Of a stretch of 64,000 nucleotides of DNA, positions 38,701-45,726 are shown one piece after another. This DNA is from Erysipelotrichaceae bacterium (GTDB taxonomy: Bacteria; Bacillota_I; Bacilli_A; Erysipelotrichales; Erysipelotrichaceae): positions 1-64,000 of the forward strand of contig JAFQZR010000019.1 in assembly GCA_017405785.1 (NCBI GenBank), read 5' to 3'. Made by a program: the position numbers and the translations under genes. Position 1 is the first letter of the stretch. Every line of letters begins with the position of its first letter. The notes under the pieces are model-generated. The model did not search any database, was not told the DNA's origin, and was given only the letters and a program-made list of their open reading frames with translations.

Positions 38701-40704
38701 TTCGAAGCCGTGAGGCTCTTCTCCGACATGTGTCAGGTTCTCCTGAACATAAGCATCGATATCAAAGTCATTGAAGTCTGCGAATTCTTCGTCTTCTTCA
38801 TCAATATCGTTTTCTCTGAATTCCTCAAATCTTGGTAATTCAAGGTCAGAGTAGTCAATATTCTCTTCTTCTTCGGTATGAGGCAGTTCAAATGTTGTCT
38901 TAGCTTCTTCAATTACCGGTTCTTCTTCAGTTGGTTCTTCAGCTACAGGTTCTTCAACTGCAGGCTCTTCAAAGTGTTCTTCTTCGATCAGTTCTTCCTG
39001 AACTTCTTCTTCAGGCTCTTCAAAGGCTTCTTCAGCGAATTCTTCAACCGGTTCCTCAGTGAACTGTTCCGGTTCTTCTTCCGGCTGAGGTTCGGTAACT
39101 ACCGTTTCCTCAACGAAATCGGCCCATTCAGGCTGTTCTTCAGCAACAGGCTCTGGTGCTGGAACTTCTTCAACGACTGGCTCTTCAGCTGCTTCGGTAT
39201 CAATGGTCTCAACCATGTCTTCCCAAGGCATTCTGCCATCATCGATCCACTCAGGTTCAGCTTCCACAACCGGTGTTTCGTCATATGGTTCGCTTATAAT
39301 CTCTTCTGCTACAGGTTCTTCCGGAATCTGTTCTTCAACAGGTTCTTCTTCTGATACCGGTTCAGCAGCAGGTTCCTCAACGAATTCATCAACGTCATTT
39401 TCCGTAAATGAATCTGCCGGTTCCTGATTTAATTCATCAACAGGTTCCTCATTCAGAAGTTCATCAAATAAAGGATTATATTCTTCTTCATAAGGCTCTG
39501 TCTGATATTCTTCAACAGAGAAAGGCTTCTCTTCAGCGTACTGAATGTCATTGTCAGCTACTAAGATATCTCCTTCCACGGTTTCTTCTTCCTCTGCAGG
39601 CTCTCTGGACCGCAGATAATCTTCAACTGTATGATATCCTTCATTTACCAGTCCGGCTGTAGGTCCGAATACTGAAGAGATCTTCGGCATTGCGTTCTCT
39701 TCTCTGACATATTCCTGTTCCGGTTCATCATCGAATACCGGTTCCTGGAAATAGTCAGGATTTTCGAAATAGATTCCCTCTTCAGATTCTTCAGCAGCCT
39801 CTTCTGAAACAGGTTCTTCAGTCTGTTCTTCAACAGGTTCTTCGATGCCGATGCTGGCGAAGGCATTTCTTATAGCCTCCTGTACATCATAATCATCGTC
39901 ATCATCTTCATCAGATACTTCTTCTTCCGGCTGAGGTTCTTCAACAACTTCCTCTGCCGGCTCTTCTTCAACGTAGATTTCTTCTTCTGCAGGAGTTTCT
40001 TCAATGACAGGTTCTTCATACTGAACTTCTTCAGCTGGTTCTTCTTCCTGTGGTTCAAACTGAGGAATCTCAGGCTCTTCTGACTGAGGTTCATCAACTA
40101 TCAGTTCCTGATATGTTTCCCGTTCCGGAAGATCATCGATGTCGATTCCTTCCAGGATATCCTCTACTTCTTCATCGGTATGGATTGGTCTTATTTCAAT
40201 GGTATCTCTCAGATCCTGAGGCACGGTTTCCTCAGGTAGTACAATTTCTTCTTCACGAGCGAATGCAGGCAGGTCTTCTTCACTCTGGACAACTGTTTCT
40301 TCAGGAATGATCACTTCCTGTTCAGGAGCTTCAACGGTTTCTTCAACAACTTCTTGTGGCTGTACTTCAGGTTCCGGTTCACTTTCAGCTTCAGGCTGTT
40401 TTTCTTCTGCATGAGGCATGACAAAAGAGTCCAGCAGTTCCTCTAAGGTTGGAATGTCATCTACCGGCGTTTCATCTGTTGTGAAACTGCCGAACTGTGC
40501 ATCCAGCGTCTTGAGGAATTCCTCCTGTTCCTTCAGCATCTTCTCATAATCATCAGAGATTGATCTGCTGCTGTCTCTGTATGAAGAGCTGAATCCCTTT
40601 CTGTTGAATTCTCCGGTATTGTCGTCAAAGATGGAAGTCTCCTGTTCTTCCGATCCGTCATTGTTTTCCAGGTCCGTTACCCTGTCAAAGTCTCTGTTAT
40701 CCAT
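35797..40704 (-). CDS. Uncharacterised 1635-aa acidic Glu/Pro/Val-rich protein with repeated helix motifs and C-terminal membrane anchor
   Basis: I do not recognise a family. There is no signal peptide. Residues 1-110 are mixed (MDNRDFDRVTDLENNDGSEE...; DDYEKMLKEQEEFLKTLDAQ). Residues about 110-1400 are an extremely acidic array of EEPVEEP-type units, likely extended and disordered. Embedded are five copies of DDYDVxEAIxxAFAxxG (about 268, 1046, 1195, 1276 and 1316), plus DFNDFDIDAYVQEN (about 650) and FDFEDNIDRFVTEEM (about 1150). After 1400 come helical segments (EDILNELKERNIEKG; KKSLFQSFFGVSDEE), a coiled coil (about 1540-1600) and one membrane helix (LNVILTLLIIALFVILFIMGFFF), with only about seven residues beyond. 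The layout suggests a tail-anchored cytoplasmic scaffold; function is unknown. AGGAGG is five bases upstream. It follows efp by 24 bases and overlaps cmk by one base, so it is made with the operon. Confidence 0.85.
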   Translation of the reverse strand: MDNRDFDRVTDLENNDGSEEQETSIFDDNTGEFNRKGFSSSYRDSSRSISDDYEKMLKEQEEFLKTLDAQFGSFTTDETPVDDIPTLEELLDSFVMPHAEEKQPEAESEPEPEVQPQEVVEETVEAPEQEVIIPEETVVQSEEDLPAFAREEEIVLPEETVPQDLRDTIEIRPIHTDEEVEDILEGIDIDDLPERETYQELIVDEPQSEEPEIPQFEPQEEEPAEEVQYEEPVIEETPAEEEIYVEEEPAEEVVEEPQPEEEVSDEDDDDDYDVQEAIRNAFASIGIEEPVEEQTEEPVSEEAAEESEEGIYFENPDYFQEPVFDDEPEQEYVREENAMPKISSVFGPTAGLVNEGYHTVEDYLRSREPAEEEETVEGDILVADNDIQYAEEKPFSVEEYQTEPYEEEYNPLFDELLNEEPVDELNQEPADSFTENDVDEFVEEPAAEPVSEEEPVEEQIPEEPVAEEIISEPYDETPVVEAEPEWIDDGRMPWEDMVETIDTEAAEEPVVEEVPAPEPVAEEQPEWADFVEETVVTEPQPEEEPEQFTEEPVEEFAEEAFEEPEEEVQEELIEEEHFEEPAVEEPVAEEPTEEEPVIEEAKTTFELPHTEEEENIDYSDLELPRFEEFRENDIDEEDEEFADFNDFDIDAYVQENLTHVGEEPHGFEFPKWEEPAVEVPEEPAAEEQPAEEIPAEEPVQEEIYVQEEPTEEEPSVEEPVYEEVFEEQPVEEPAEEVREEEPFEESTEEETTVEEPTEEFQEEQPAEEIPAEEPEQEEIYVEEEPQAEEPVYEEVYEEQPVEEPVEEVQEEERFEEPVVEEQPAENPEEQLSEAFAALNTNEEHVEAPVIEENCDLGLPEVQQETVAPFIPFIEEPVVEEQPQEIFIEPIIEERPVQEPFIPEPLEADRFEEPEEEPYVEELIHEEVFQEPALTVEQPEEQPVEAERFEEPVQEEVPVEEAEVVVEDYEGAAEEQVEEPVCEEPVVEEVPAEEPVTEEQPEEEIYEEPVEDVFTEEQVAEECFEEPAEEEITEVEYEEAPAEEEPEEDDEYDVEEAIHSAFASIGILGDEEQSVEEAPAEEVPVEEPVQEEIYVEEEPQAEEPVIEEPEVEAVCEQQPAEEPSEPAEQIAEFEMPDIEVDEINFDFEDNIDRFVTEEMPVIHEPAEEEQPEEICAEPVAEELPAEEPVQEEETEEEDDYDVEEAIHSAFARIGSLDEEEQPVEEVPAEEVPVEEPVIEEPEVEAVCEQQPEEPIAEERPEWEQFVEQEEVQPEEEEDDYDVEEAIHSAFAGLRPFGDVESEQPAEEPVQEEEPEEEDDYDVEEAIHSAFANINESIPFPQEEPEVQQNYSEPTLFDEIPEVKMPEVKEEEPVMQKPAEEPAAVRRELTDEEGTFMLDDDAEDNIEDILNELKERNIEKGIRNVEDTQINIMSELKKEELMRDQTEPAVEEKTATGSVKPEKKSLFQSFFGVSDEEIDDYQEEEDEEPVTKKVEKPVKIAEEYSEDEIEQTNSSIMKAIADMKPIEDGEMLYDEETSYDTTQGYPAPMMQKTREQEHINVLTAQIEKERKARDELFETTQQLKLQVSEYENDLNEVSNNMSRTNRILNVILTLLIIALFVILFIMGFFFAKERGLI

Positions 40705-40728
40705 AATGTCCTCCTGATTGCTGCAGAG

Positions 40729-41286
40729 TTATGCTCTGCCGCAGTACTTTCCGTCGATTGTTGAGATTATCACCATTTCATCCTGCTCTATGAATAATGG
40801 TACTTTTATCTGCCATCCTGTTTCCAGAACAGCGTTCTTGGTGGCGGCAGTAGCCGTATCGCCCTTTACTGCCTGTTCTGCTTCAACTACCTGCAGGACT
40901 ACCTTGTCAGGCAGCTGAATGCCCAGGATCTCGCCTTCATAGCTTGTGATCATGACATTGTCGTTTGGCTTCAGGAAGTTCATTTCCCATTCCAGACGGC
41001 TCTTAGGAATCTCGATCTGGTCATAAGTTGTGGTATCCATGAAGACCAGTTCTTCTCCGGCGTCATACAGATATTGCATCTCGCTCTTTTCAATATTGGC
41101 CTGTTCGACCTTGTCACCACCGGTAAAAACGACGTCCTTGATGGTTCCGGTTCTCATGTCCTTGGCATGAGCCTTAACAACCATCTGTCTCATCGCAGTC
41201 TTGTTCAGTGATGTGCTTAACGTCAGATACAGGTTACCTTCATAAATGAAAGTGGTTCCCGGTTTGAGATCGTTAACAATAATCAT
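40729..41286 (-). CDS. efp: Elongation factor P with atypical tip loop
   Basis: The 185-residue protein has the three beta-barrels of EF-P: KOW-like N-terminus (MIIVNDLKPGTTFIYEGNLY), OB domain 2 (IEIPKSRLEWEMNFLKPND), and the C-terminal OB domain ending ETGWQIKVPLFIEQDEMVIISTIDGKYCGRA. EF-P rescues ribosomes stalled on polyproline. The domain I tip, normally PGKG with a modified Lys or Arg, reads SLNKTAMRQM here, placing Met at position 32 by length; the usual target residue is missing. It heads the operon with the acidic protein, cmk, der and gpsA. The acidic protein is rich in Glu-Pro but has few consecutive prolines. Confidence 0.94.
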   Translation of the reverse strand: MIIVNDLKPGTTFIYEGNLYLTLSTSLNKTAMRQMVVKAHAKDMRTGTIKDVVFTGGDKVEQANIEKSEMQYLYDAGEELVFMDTTTYDQIEIPKSRLEWEMNFLKPNDNVMITSYEGEILGIQLPDKVVLQVVEAEQAVKGDTATAATKNAVLETGWQIKVPLFIEQDEMVIISTIDGKYCGRA

Positions 41287-41309
41287 ATATAATCATCCCT
41301 TTCTTCATA

Positions 41310-41374
41310 CCACAAAAAACAATCATCGGCATGATTCCTAGTCTATTATATCACTTACGCGAATATAAAAACAA
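41310..41374 (-). promoter_or_regulatory. Promoter and leader hairpin of the efp operon
   Basis: -35 TTGTTT (41374-41369), an 18-base spacer and -10 TATAAT (41350-41345). Transcription should begin near 41338. The first bases of the RNA form hairpin AAUCAU/AUGAUU (41336-41321) followed by GUUUUUUG, a terminator-like layout at the very 5' end. Whether it attenuates is unknown. Confidence 0.65.
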
Positions 41375-41493
41375 TCTCTATATTTTAGGGCAAAATGGCG
41401 TAAAACCGCCGTTTTCCGCCCTTCAGAGCTCATTTTCGATTCAATTTGGGCATGTCATTCCCTATTTTCGTTCATTTAGCCTGCATGATGAAA

Positions 41494-41523
41494 AACCGGT
41501 ACTGAGACATGTCAGTACCGGTT
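41494..41523 (-). terminator. Intrinsic terminator of the comG operon
   Basis: A perfect 12-bp stem, AACCGGTACTGA/TCAGTACCGGTT, with a 6-nt loop is followed by TTTTTC on the minus strand, 45 bases after the last comG gene. Confidence 0.93.
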
Positions 41524-41567
41524 CAAGGAGGTATGAAGCTATTGTCATAAACAGTATCTGATGAGAT

Positions 41568-41915
41568 TCACTGGTAATCAATGACCTCATCTTCGATGTC
41601 ATCAAACACCAGAGTACGGACACGCAGGTGTCCGTTACCCCGGATGGTAATGGTGCAGGAAAGATCCTGGTATCTGAAACTGACGGAATAGCCGTCAACA
41701 TAAACAGTCTCATCAGATTCACTGTAACAGCGGTAACTCTGAATGGCTCTTTTGATGGCTAGCACTTCGATCCAGTTCATTTTGCGGAAGACTTCCCTTT
41801 CACTTTGAAACCGGTAATATCTGGACATCTCACTGAAGATCCCGTGAGACACCATCAGACAGACTGCCAGCACCGTCAGCAGATACAGGCTTACAAAACC
41901 CTTACTGCTCTTCAC
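41568..41915 (-). CDS. comGG: ComGG-like competence pseudopilin
   Basis: This 115-residue small protein starts at GTG (41915), with AGGT upstream. Its N-terminus, MKSSKG followed by FVSLYLLTVLAVCLMVSHG, resembles a type IV prepilin leader and hydrophobic helix, but without the Glu at position +5, as is common for ComGG. The body is poorly conserved. The assignment rests mainly on position as the last gene of the comG operon and on size. It overlaps the previous gene by 14 bases. ComGG is a minor pseudopilin needed for assembly of the DNA-uptake pilus. Confidence 0.65.
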   Translation of the reverse strand: MKSSKGFVSLYLLTVLAVCLMVSHGIFSEMSRYYRFQSEREVFRKMNWIEVLAIKRAIQSYRCYSESDETVYVDGYSVSFRYQDLSCTITIRGNGHLRVRTLVFDDIEDEVIDYQ

Positions 41916-42360
41916 AGTAACCTATCGGAAAGCGGAGCTGTTTTCCCTGACGGGAAAAACTCAGGTATATCACGGTGTCCTCAACCTCAAAGAAGGCTTC
42001 ACTGATGCCGTGAATGAAATCCTCGCTGCCCGGCTGAGAAAGGAGCTTGTCATTGACGATGTGCAGGATGAAGGTATCACCGTTTTTATGGTAAACGATG
42101 CTTTCATAATTCACTTCTTCAATGTCATGCAGTGCCAGTTCCAGCTGCAGCTGATATAGCCCTATCTCATCCTGATAGAATACTTCACTGCTTTTTCTGA
42201 CCTTCACTAAAGTGCTGATCAGCGGTACCGTTATTCCCGACAGAAAGACAAGCACCGTTAAGGCAAGCATCAGTTCGGTAAGAGTGTATCCTCTGTTACG
42301 ATCGGATCCTGCGGTATTTCGATGTGAGTGTAAATACTGTATCTGTCCGGATCGTTCCAT
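41902..42360 (-). CDS. comGF: ComGF-like competence pseudopilin
   Basis: This 152-residue protein has a prepilin cleavage motif NRG followed by YTLTELMLALTVLVFLSGI, with Glu at +5. The ATG at 42360 gives a 24-residue leader, longer than usual, but has AGGAG ten bases upstream and no better in-frame start was seen. The body (FYQDEIGLYQLQLELALHDIEEVNYES) and the end FPIGYCEEQ fit ComGF. It overlaps the upstream comGE frame by 91 bases, which is a lot for this operon. It is a minor pseudopilin of the competence pilus. Confidence 0.75.
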   Translation of the reverse strand: MERSGQIQYLHSHRNTAGSDRNRGYTLTELMLALTVLVFLSGITVPLISTLVKVRKSSEVFYQDEIGLYQLQLELALHDIEEVNYESIVYHKNGDTFILHIVNDKLLSQPGSEDFIHGISEAFFEVEDTVIYLSFSRQGKQLRFPIGYCEEQ

Positions 42361-42503
42361 ATGTCATACATCTCCTGCTGGCTGAAATCATAATGAAAGC
42401 TTCCGCGTGCCATCGACATCATAAGAATCAGTGAAACAGCTGCCATGACAATGTAGATGCCCAAAAGAGTATCCAGCAGCACGAAACCTTTATTCCCGCA
42501 CAT
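42270..42503 (-). CDS. comGE: ComGE-like competence pseudopilin
   Basis: At 77 residues it is small. The N-terminus MCGNKG followed by FVLLDTLLGIYIVMAAVSLILM looks like a prepilin leader and helix, with Asp where Glu is usual at +5. The remaining 45 residues carry no recognised motif. The assignment is by position between comGD and comGF. The ATG at 42503 overlaps comGD by 14 bases and has AAGGA just upstream. Confidence 0.65.
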   Translation of the reverse strand: MCGNKGFVLLDTLLGIYIVMAAVSLILMMSMARGSFHYDFSQQEMYDIWNDPDRYSIYTHIEIPQDPIVTEDTLLPN

Positions 42504-42783
42504 AGATCCTTCCCGTTCCTAAGGAAATGATAACGGCAACACCGTCGATGTAAACAGTGTCCCGCATTCGCACATTTCCCTTTCGGTTGAATCCGGTATA
42601 ACGGTTTTCCCTGTGCTGACAGTCAACCACCGCCTGATACTGATCCATGACGATGTCATTTATGGCATCCTGGGTTTCCTGTCTGATGGCCAGAGGCCTT
42701 ATGCGGACAGAAGTCAGAGTCATGCAGATGGCTATGACGGTAACTGCCAGCAGGCATTCAACAGCGGTATAACCCCTATTCAC
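42490..42783 (-). CDS. comGD: ComGD-like competence pseudopilin
   Basis: I start this 97-residue protein at GTG (42783), giving a very short leader, (M)NRG, then YTAVECLLAVTVIAICMTLTSV with Glu at +5. GGAG lies nine bases upstream, inside the end of comGC, which it overlaps by eight bases. The open frame extends further upstream to 42909 but that part overlaps comGC and carries no prepilin signal. Minor pseudopilin of the DNA-uptake pilus; the leader is processed by the prepilin peptidase ComC, not in this window. Confidence 0.75.
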   Translation of the reverse strand: MNRGYTAVECLLAVTVIAICMTLTSVRIRPLAIRQETQDAINDIVMDQYQAVVDCQHRENRYTGFNRKGNVRMRDTVYIDGVAVIISLGTGRIYVRE

Positions 42784-43069
42784 CGTGAGCTTCTCCGTTA
42801 ACAATGGATATACGTGTTCCGTTTGGACAGTAACACTGGTTTTCCGTGATGTAACCGCCTGCGACCAGCTCGCTGACATCCCCGGGTTTCTCGCCCTTTT
42901 CCAGATCATACAGCAGGATCTGACCGTTGATCAGTTCCACTAATGCTGAACAACCGACCTGCCCGATGATCTGTTTCTTCTGAGCAATATTGGGGACAGT
43001 CACCAGGACGATCAGTGAGATTACCGTCAGAACCAGAATCATTTCCAATATCGTAAAGCCTCTTTTCAA
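42776..43069 (-). CDS. comGC: ComGC major competence pilin
   Basis: This 97-residue protein is the main subunit of the competence pilus. The leader MKRG precedes FTILEMILVLTVISLIVLVTVPNI, with the processing site and Glu at +5. Downstream cysteines (QVGCSALVEL; NQCYCPNGT) could form the disulfide known for B. subtilis ComGC. It starts at TTG (43069), with GGAG eight bases upstream; an ATG-ATG just before it is in another frame. The helix is the best-conserved part of the family and makes this the firmest assignment among the small comG genes. Confidence 0.92.
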   Translation of the reverse strand: MKRGFTILEMILVLTVISLIVLVTVPNIAQKKQIIGQVGCSALVELINGQILLYDLEKGEKPGDVSELVAGGYITENQCYCPNGTRISIVNGEAHGE

Positions 43070-43084
43070 AGCATCATCTCCTTC

Positions 43085-44068
43085 CTAGAACTGCTGCAGC
43101 ATCTCCAGCGGCAGCAACAATACCTGATAAGCCAGAACCACCGTCACCGCCACAAACAGATAACATACGCCCTGAAATACCAGAGATATCCTTTTTATCG
43201 CAGCGTTTAAAGTAACTTCCACCATGTCAATGTAGTCATCCAGAGCCGACGGGAAATCATCCCCCTTCAGTCCCAATAGACACAGGGAATGAAATCGCGG
43301 ATCAAAGTAATCCATGTCCAGACTTTTCTCAAAGTCCTCTCCGGCTTCCAGCTTTTCATCAAAGTGAAAGGCCAGTAATCTTACCAGCGGATCCCGGGTC
43401 CCGTAACGGATGATCTTCAAAGCGGCAAGAATGCTGACGCCGTTATCAAGAAGGATCTTCAGTTTTCTGGCCATAGCACAGGTGACAATAACTCTTAACC
43501 GGCCGTCCCGTTTATGGCGGTGCAGAAATACCCATAACAGCTCCTGCTTTCCGGTAATGGTGACGTACCGGTATGACAGTCCGATACCAGCTGCCAGTAT
43601 CAGAAAACTGTTCTGAATCAGTGCAATGATCCTGAACCGCAGCAGGATGGAAGCTGTTTTCCGGTATCCTGTATCCAGTGATCTGATCATCACCGGCAAT
43701 ACCACCTTAGTAAACAGCAACAGTACACCCATGCTGCAGATCATCAGTATCACCTGATAGGAAACACCCGAAACAAACTTCTTCCTGCTTTCTCTGACAA
43801 TACGTAATTCTTCGGCAGTGACCTTTATGCTCTGGCCTAAGGGCAGATACCGGACGTAGAACCTGAGTTTTCTTTCAAAGCCGTTATCTGACAGCACATC
43901 TGCCAGCTGACCGCCGTTTTCCAGATGTTCGCAGATCCTCTGTACACCGGTATCATCAGGCATGGTTTTTCTGAGATATTCAAAAGCTGTTCTGACACTG
44001 TAATTACGTGACAGTAATCTCGCAATGATCAGCCAGCTGTATTCAGAAAGACCTTTCCCGTTCATCAT
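43085..44068 (-). CDS. comGB: ComGB-like type II secretion/type IV pilus inner-membrane protein
   Basis: This 327-residue polytopic membrane protein of the GspF/PilC family has two GspF domains. It has cytoplasmic segments with the SVRTAFEYLRKTMPDDTG and LLDNGVSILAALKIIRYG helices, membrane segments near 108-130, 155-175 and 300-325, and an end DVVLAY...LLLPLEMLQQF type. It forms the platform on which ComGA polymerises pilins. The start (ATG 44068) overlaps comGA by 26 bases, with a second ATG one codon later. Slightly short for the family. Confidence 0.9.
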   Translation of the reverse strand: MMNGKGLSEYSWLIIARLLSRNYSVRTAFEYLRKTMPDDTGVQRICEHLENGGQLADVLSDNGFERKLRFYVRYLPLGQSIKVTAEELRIVRESRKKFVSGVSYQVILMICSMGVLLLFTKVVLPVMIRSLDTGYRKTASILLRFRIIALIQNSFLILAAGIGLSYRYVTITGKQELLWVFLHRHKRDGRLRVIVTCAMARKLKILLDNGVSILAALKIIRYGTRDPLVRLLAFHFDEKLEAGEDFEKSLDMDYFDPRFHSLCLLGLKGDDFPSALDDYIDMVEVTLNAAIKRISLVFQGVCYLFVAVTVVLAYQVLLLPLEMLQQF

Positions 44069-45005
44069 AGATGCCCTTCTTCACACCTTCATCGATCTTT
44101 TTCTCCAGGCGCTGTTCGCATACCGTTCTGCCTTCCATGGCGTCAGATAATTCCTGTTTCTGCAGAATATCATACACGCAGCGGTAACCCTTTCCGTTTT
44201 TCAGCCTCACCAGACGCTGGGAAACGATGCCTATGGCAGTATCCTTGAGATCCTGCTGGCTGACACCCAGTTCCACCAAGCGGTTAACGGCGGAAAAGCT
44301 GTTACGGGCATGCAGGGAACTCATTACCAACGTGCCGGTAAGAGCTGCCCTGATGCACATCTTTGCTGTCTTTTCATCTCTGATCTCACCGATCATGATG
44401 ATATCGGGATTATGACGCAGTATCTGTCTGATCCCTTCATCATAGCCAAAACCGGTTCGGTCATTGACTTCCAGCTGAACAATGTTATCCTGAACCACCT
44501 CAATGGGATCTTCGATTGAATAGATCGTCCTGCCTTTGGCCATTTTCAACAGCGAGTAAAGCGTTGTGGTCTTGCCGCTGCCGGTCAGACCGGTAAACAG
44601 AATGAGCCCTGATCTCTTTCTTAGCCATCCGGTAAAGGTTTCCCGGACATCCCTGTCATCGGTAAGCTGATCAAGCGTCAGTCCGTAGTGACAGTTAAGA
44701 ATGCGCAGAACACCGTTTTTCTGATGAGTGCTCTGGATGATGGCGAAGCGGAAATCATAGAACTGGCCTTGAAAGAAATAACTGAAGGCTCCTGACTGCG
44801 GTCGGTTAAGACAGGTAATGTCCATGTTGGCCATGTACTGCAGATAGTTGAACAGTCTGACATCATCGCCTGTGGCTTCAACGGGAATCAGTCCGTTTAC
44901 CCCACGCAGACGGATAGTGACAGTATTATCCGCAATGGTGAAATGCATGTCCGTGGCTTTCTGATACAAGGCTGTTTCCAGCAGTTCTTCAAATCTCTGT
45001 TCCAT
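44043..45005 (-). CDS. comGA: ComGA-like competence pilus assembly ATPase
   Basis: This 320-residue cytoplasmic secretion ATPase has Walker A FTGLTGSGKTTT (about 130-141), the Asp box YSIEDPIE, Walker B DIIMIGEIRD and the His box TGTLVMSSLHARN, all intact. It powers assembly of the competence pilus and is the first gene of the seven-gene comG operon. I start at ATG 45005 (MEQRFEELLETALYQKATDMHF); the frame opens earlier at a TTG inside the preceding terminator, which is not credible. The ribosome-binding site is modest (AGGGAAAG). Regulation by a competence factor is expected but no box was identified. Confidence 0.93.
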   Translation of the reverse strand: MEQRFEELLETALYQKATDMHFTIADNTVTIRLRGVNGLIPVEATGDDVRLFNYLQYMANMDITCLNRPQSGAFSYFFQGQFYDFRFAIIQSTHQKNGVLRILNCHYGLTLDQLTDDRDVRETFTGWLRKRSGLILFTGLTGSGKTTTLYSLLKMAKGRTIYSIEDPIEVVQDNIVQLEVNDRTGFGYDEGIRQILRHNPDIIMIGEIRDEKTAKMCIRAALTGTLVMSSLHARNSFSAVNRLVELGVSQQDLKDTAIGIVSQRLVRLKNGKGYRCVYDILQKQELSDAMEGRTVCEQRLEKKIDEGVKKGIYDERERSF

Positions 45006-45068
45006 ATCTTTCCCTGCAGTACTTAATTGACGGAAACCAGCGGTATTCCTACCAAACCGCAAAAAAAA

Positions 45069-45084
45069 GAACCGTTACCGGTTC
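45069..45084 (-). terminator. Intrinsic terminator of the MBL hydrolase gene
   Basis: Stem GAACCG/CGGTTC with a 4-nt loop is followed by eight T on the minus strand, 14 bases after the stop codon. It separates this gene from the comG operon. Confidence 0.9.
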
Positions 45085-45097
45085 ATTTTACGGATTT

Positions 45098-45700
45098 CTA
45101 TAAAAACGGATTATACCTCAGTTCATGGCCTACGGTCGTGGATTCCCCGTGTCCGGGACAGATCACCATGTCATACGGCAGAGAGTTAAGCACGTCCAGG
45201 GACTGCTTCAGCTGGGAAAAGCTTCCCCCGTACAGATCGGTACGGCCTACGCTTTCATGGAAGATGGTATCACCGCTGAATAGAATTCCTCCGATCTCAT
45301 ACATCACTGATCCCGGTGAATGACCGGGTGTGTAGTATATCTTTACGATGATGCTGCCGACCTTCATGGAATTTCCCTTCACCCAGGTAATCGGGCTTTT
45401 CACCGTGGCATTCATTCCCATCAGGGAATTAACCGCCGCATCGGTAAAGAGCTTTTCATCATCCCTGCAGCCATATACCGGACATCCATATTCTTTAACC
45501 AGATGGTCTACAGCTCCGATATGGTCAAAGTGCCCGTGGGTCAGCAGGATACCGTCCAGCTTGCCTTCGTAATCCCTGTTGATCCTGTCAACCAGACGTC
45601 TTCCTGAGGAAGCCGGATCAATGATCAAAAGACTGCCGTTCTCACTGACGAGATAGCAGTTGGTTTCGACCATGCCCAATACCAATGTTTCCACTTTCAT
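45098..45700 (-). CDS. MBL-fold metallo-hydrolase (glyoxalase II-like)
   Basis: This 200-residue enzyme has the metal motif LTHGHFDHIGA (about 55-65), TPGHSPGSVMYEIGG with the third histidine, FSGDTIF with the bridging Asp, and CPGHGEST at the end, so two metal ions are expected. Proteins of this type (YqgX-like) hydrolyse thioesters such as S-lactoylglutathione or bacillithiol adducts; the substrate is not readable. The ATG at 45700 has no clear Shine-Dalgarno site. A terminator-like hairpin with a U tract ends only 11 bases upstream, so expression may depend on read-through from rpmG or on a leader not recognised. Length is normal. Confidence 0.9.
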   Translation of the reverse strand: MKVETLVLGMVETNCYLVSENGSLLIIDPASSGRRLVDRINRDYEGKLDGILLTHGHFDHIGAVDHLVKEYGCPVYGCRDDEKLFTDAAVNSLMGMNATVKSPITWVKGNSMKVGSIIVKIYYTPGHSPGSVMYEIGGILFSGDTIFHESVGRTDLYGGSFSQLKQSLDVLNSLPYDMVICPGHGESTTVGHELRYNPFL

Positions 45701-45711
45701 AGATAAGAAAA

Positions 45712-45726
45712 AAGCCTTGAGGGCTT
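45712..45726 (-). terminator. Intrinsic terminator of rpmG
   Basis: Stem AAGCC/GGCTT with a 5-nt loop overlaps the rpmG stop codon by two bases and is followed by TTTTTCTTATC. It lies just before the MBL hydrolase start. Confidence 0.6.

Noticed and set aside
36732-39662. Many plus-strand ORFs opposite the acidic protein, rich in Leu/Gln or Phe/Arg
   Set aside because: They are antisense shadows of the GAA/CCG/GTT repeats and have no ribosome-binding sites or domain signs.
36700-39905. CRISPR-like or tandem DNA repeat array
   Set aside because: The repeats are codons of one open frame with irregular spacing and amino-acid-level conservation; no spacers.
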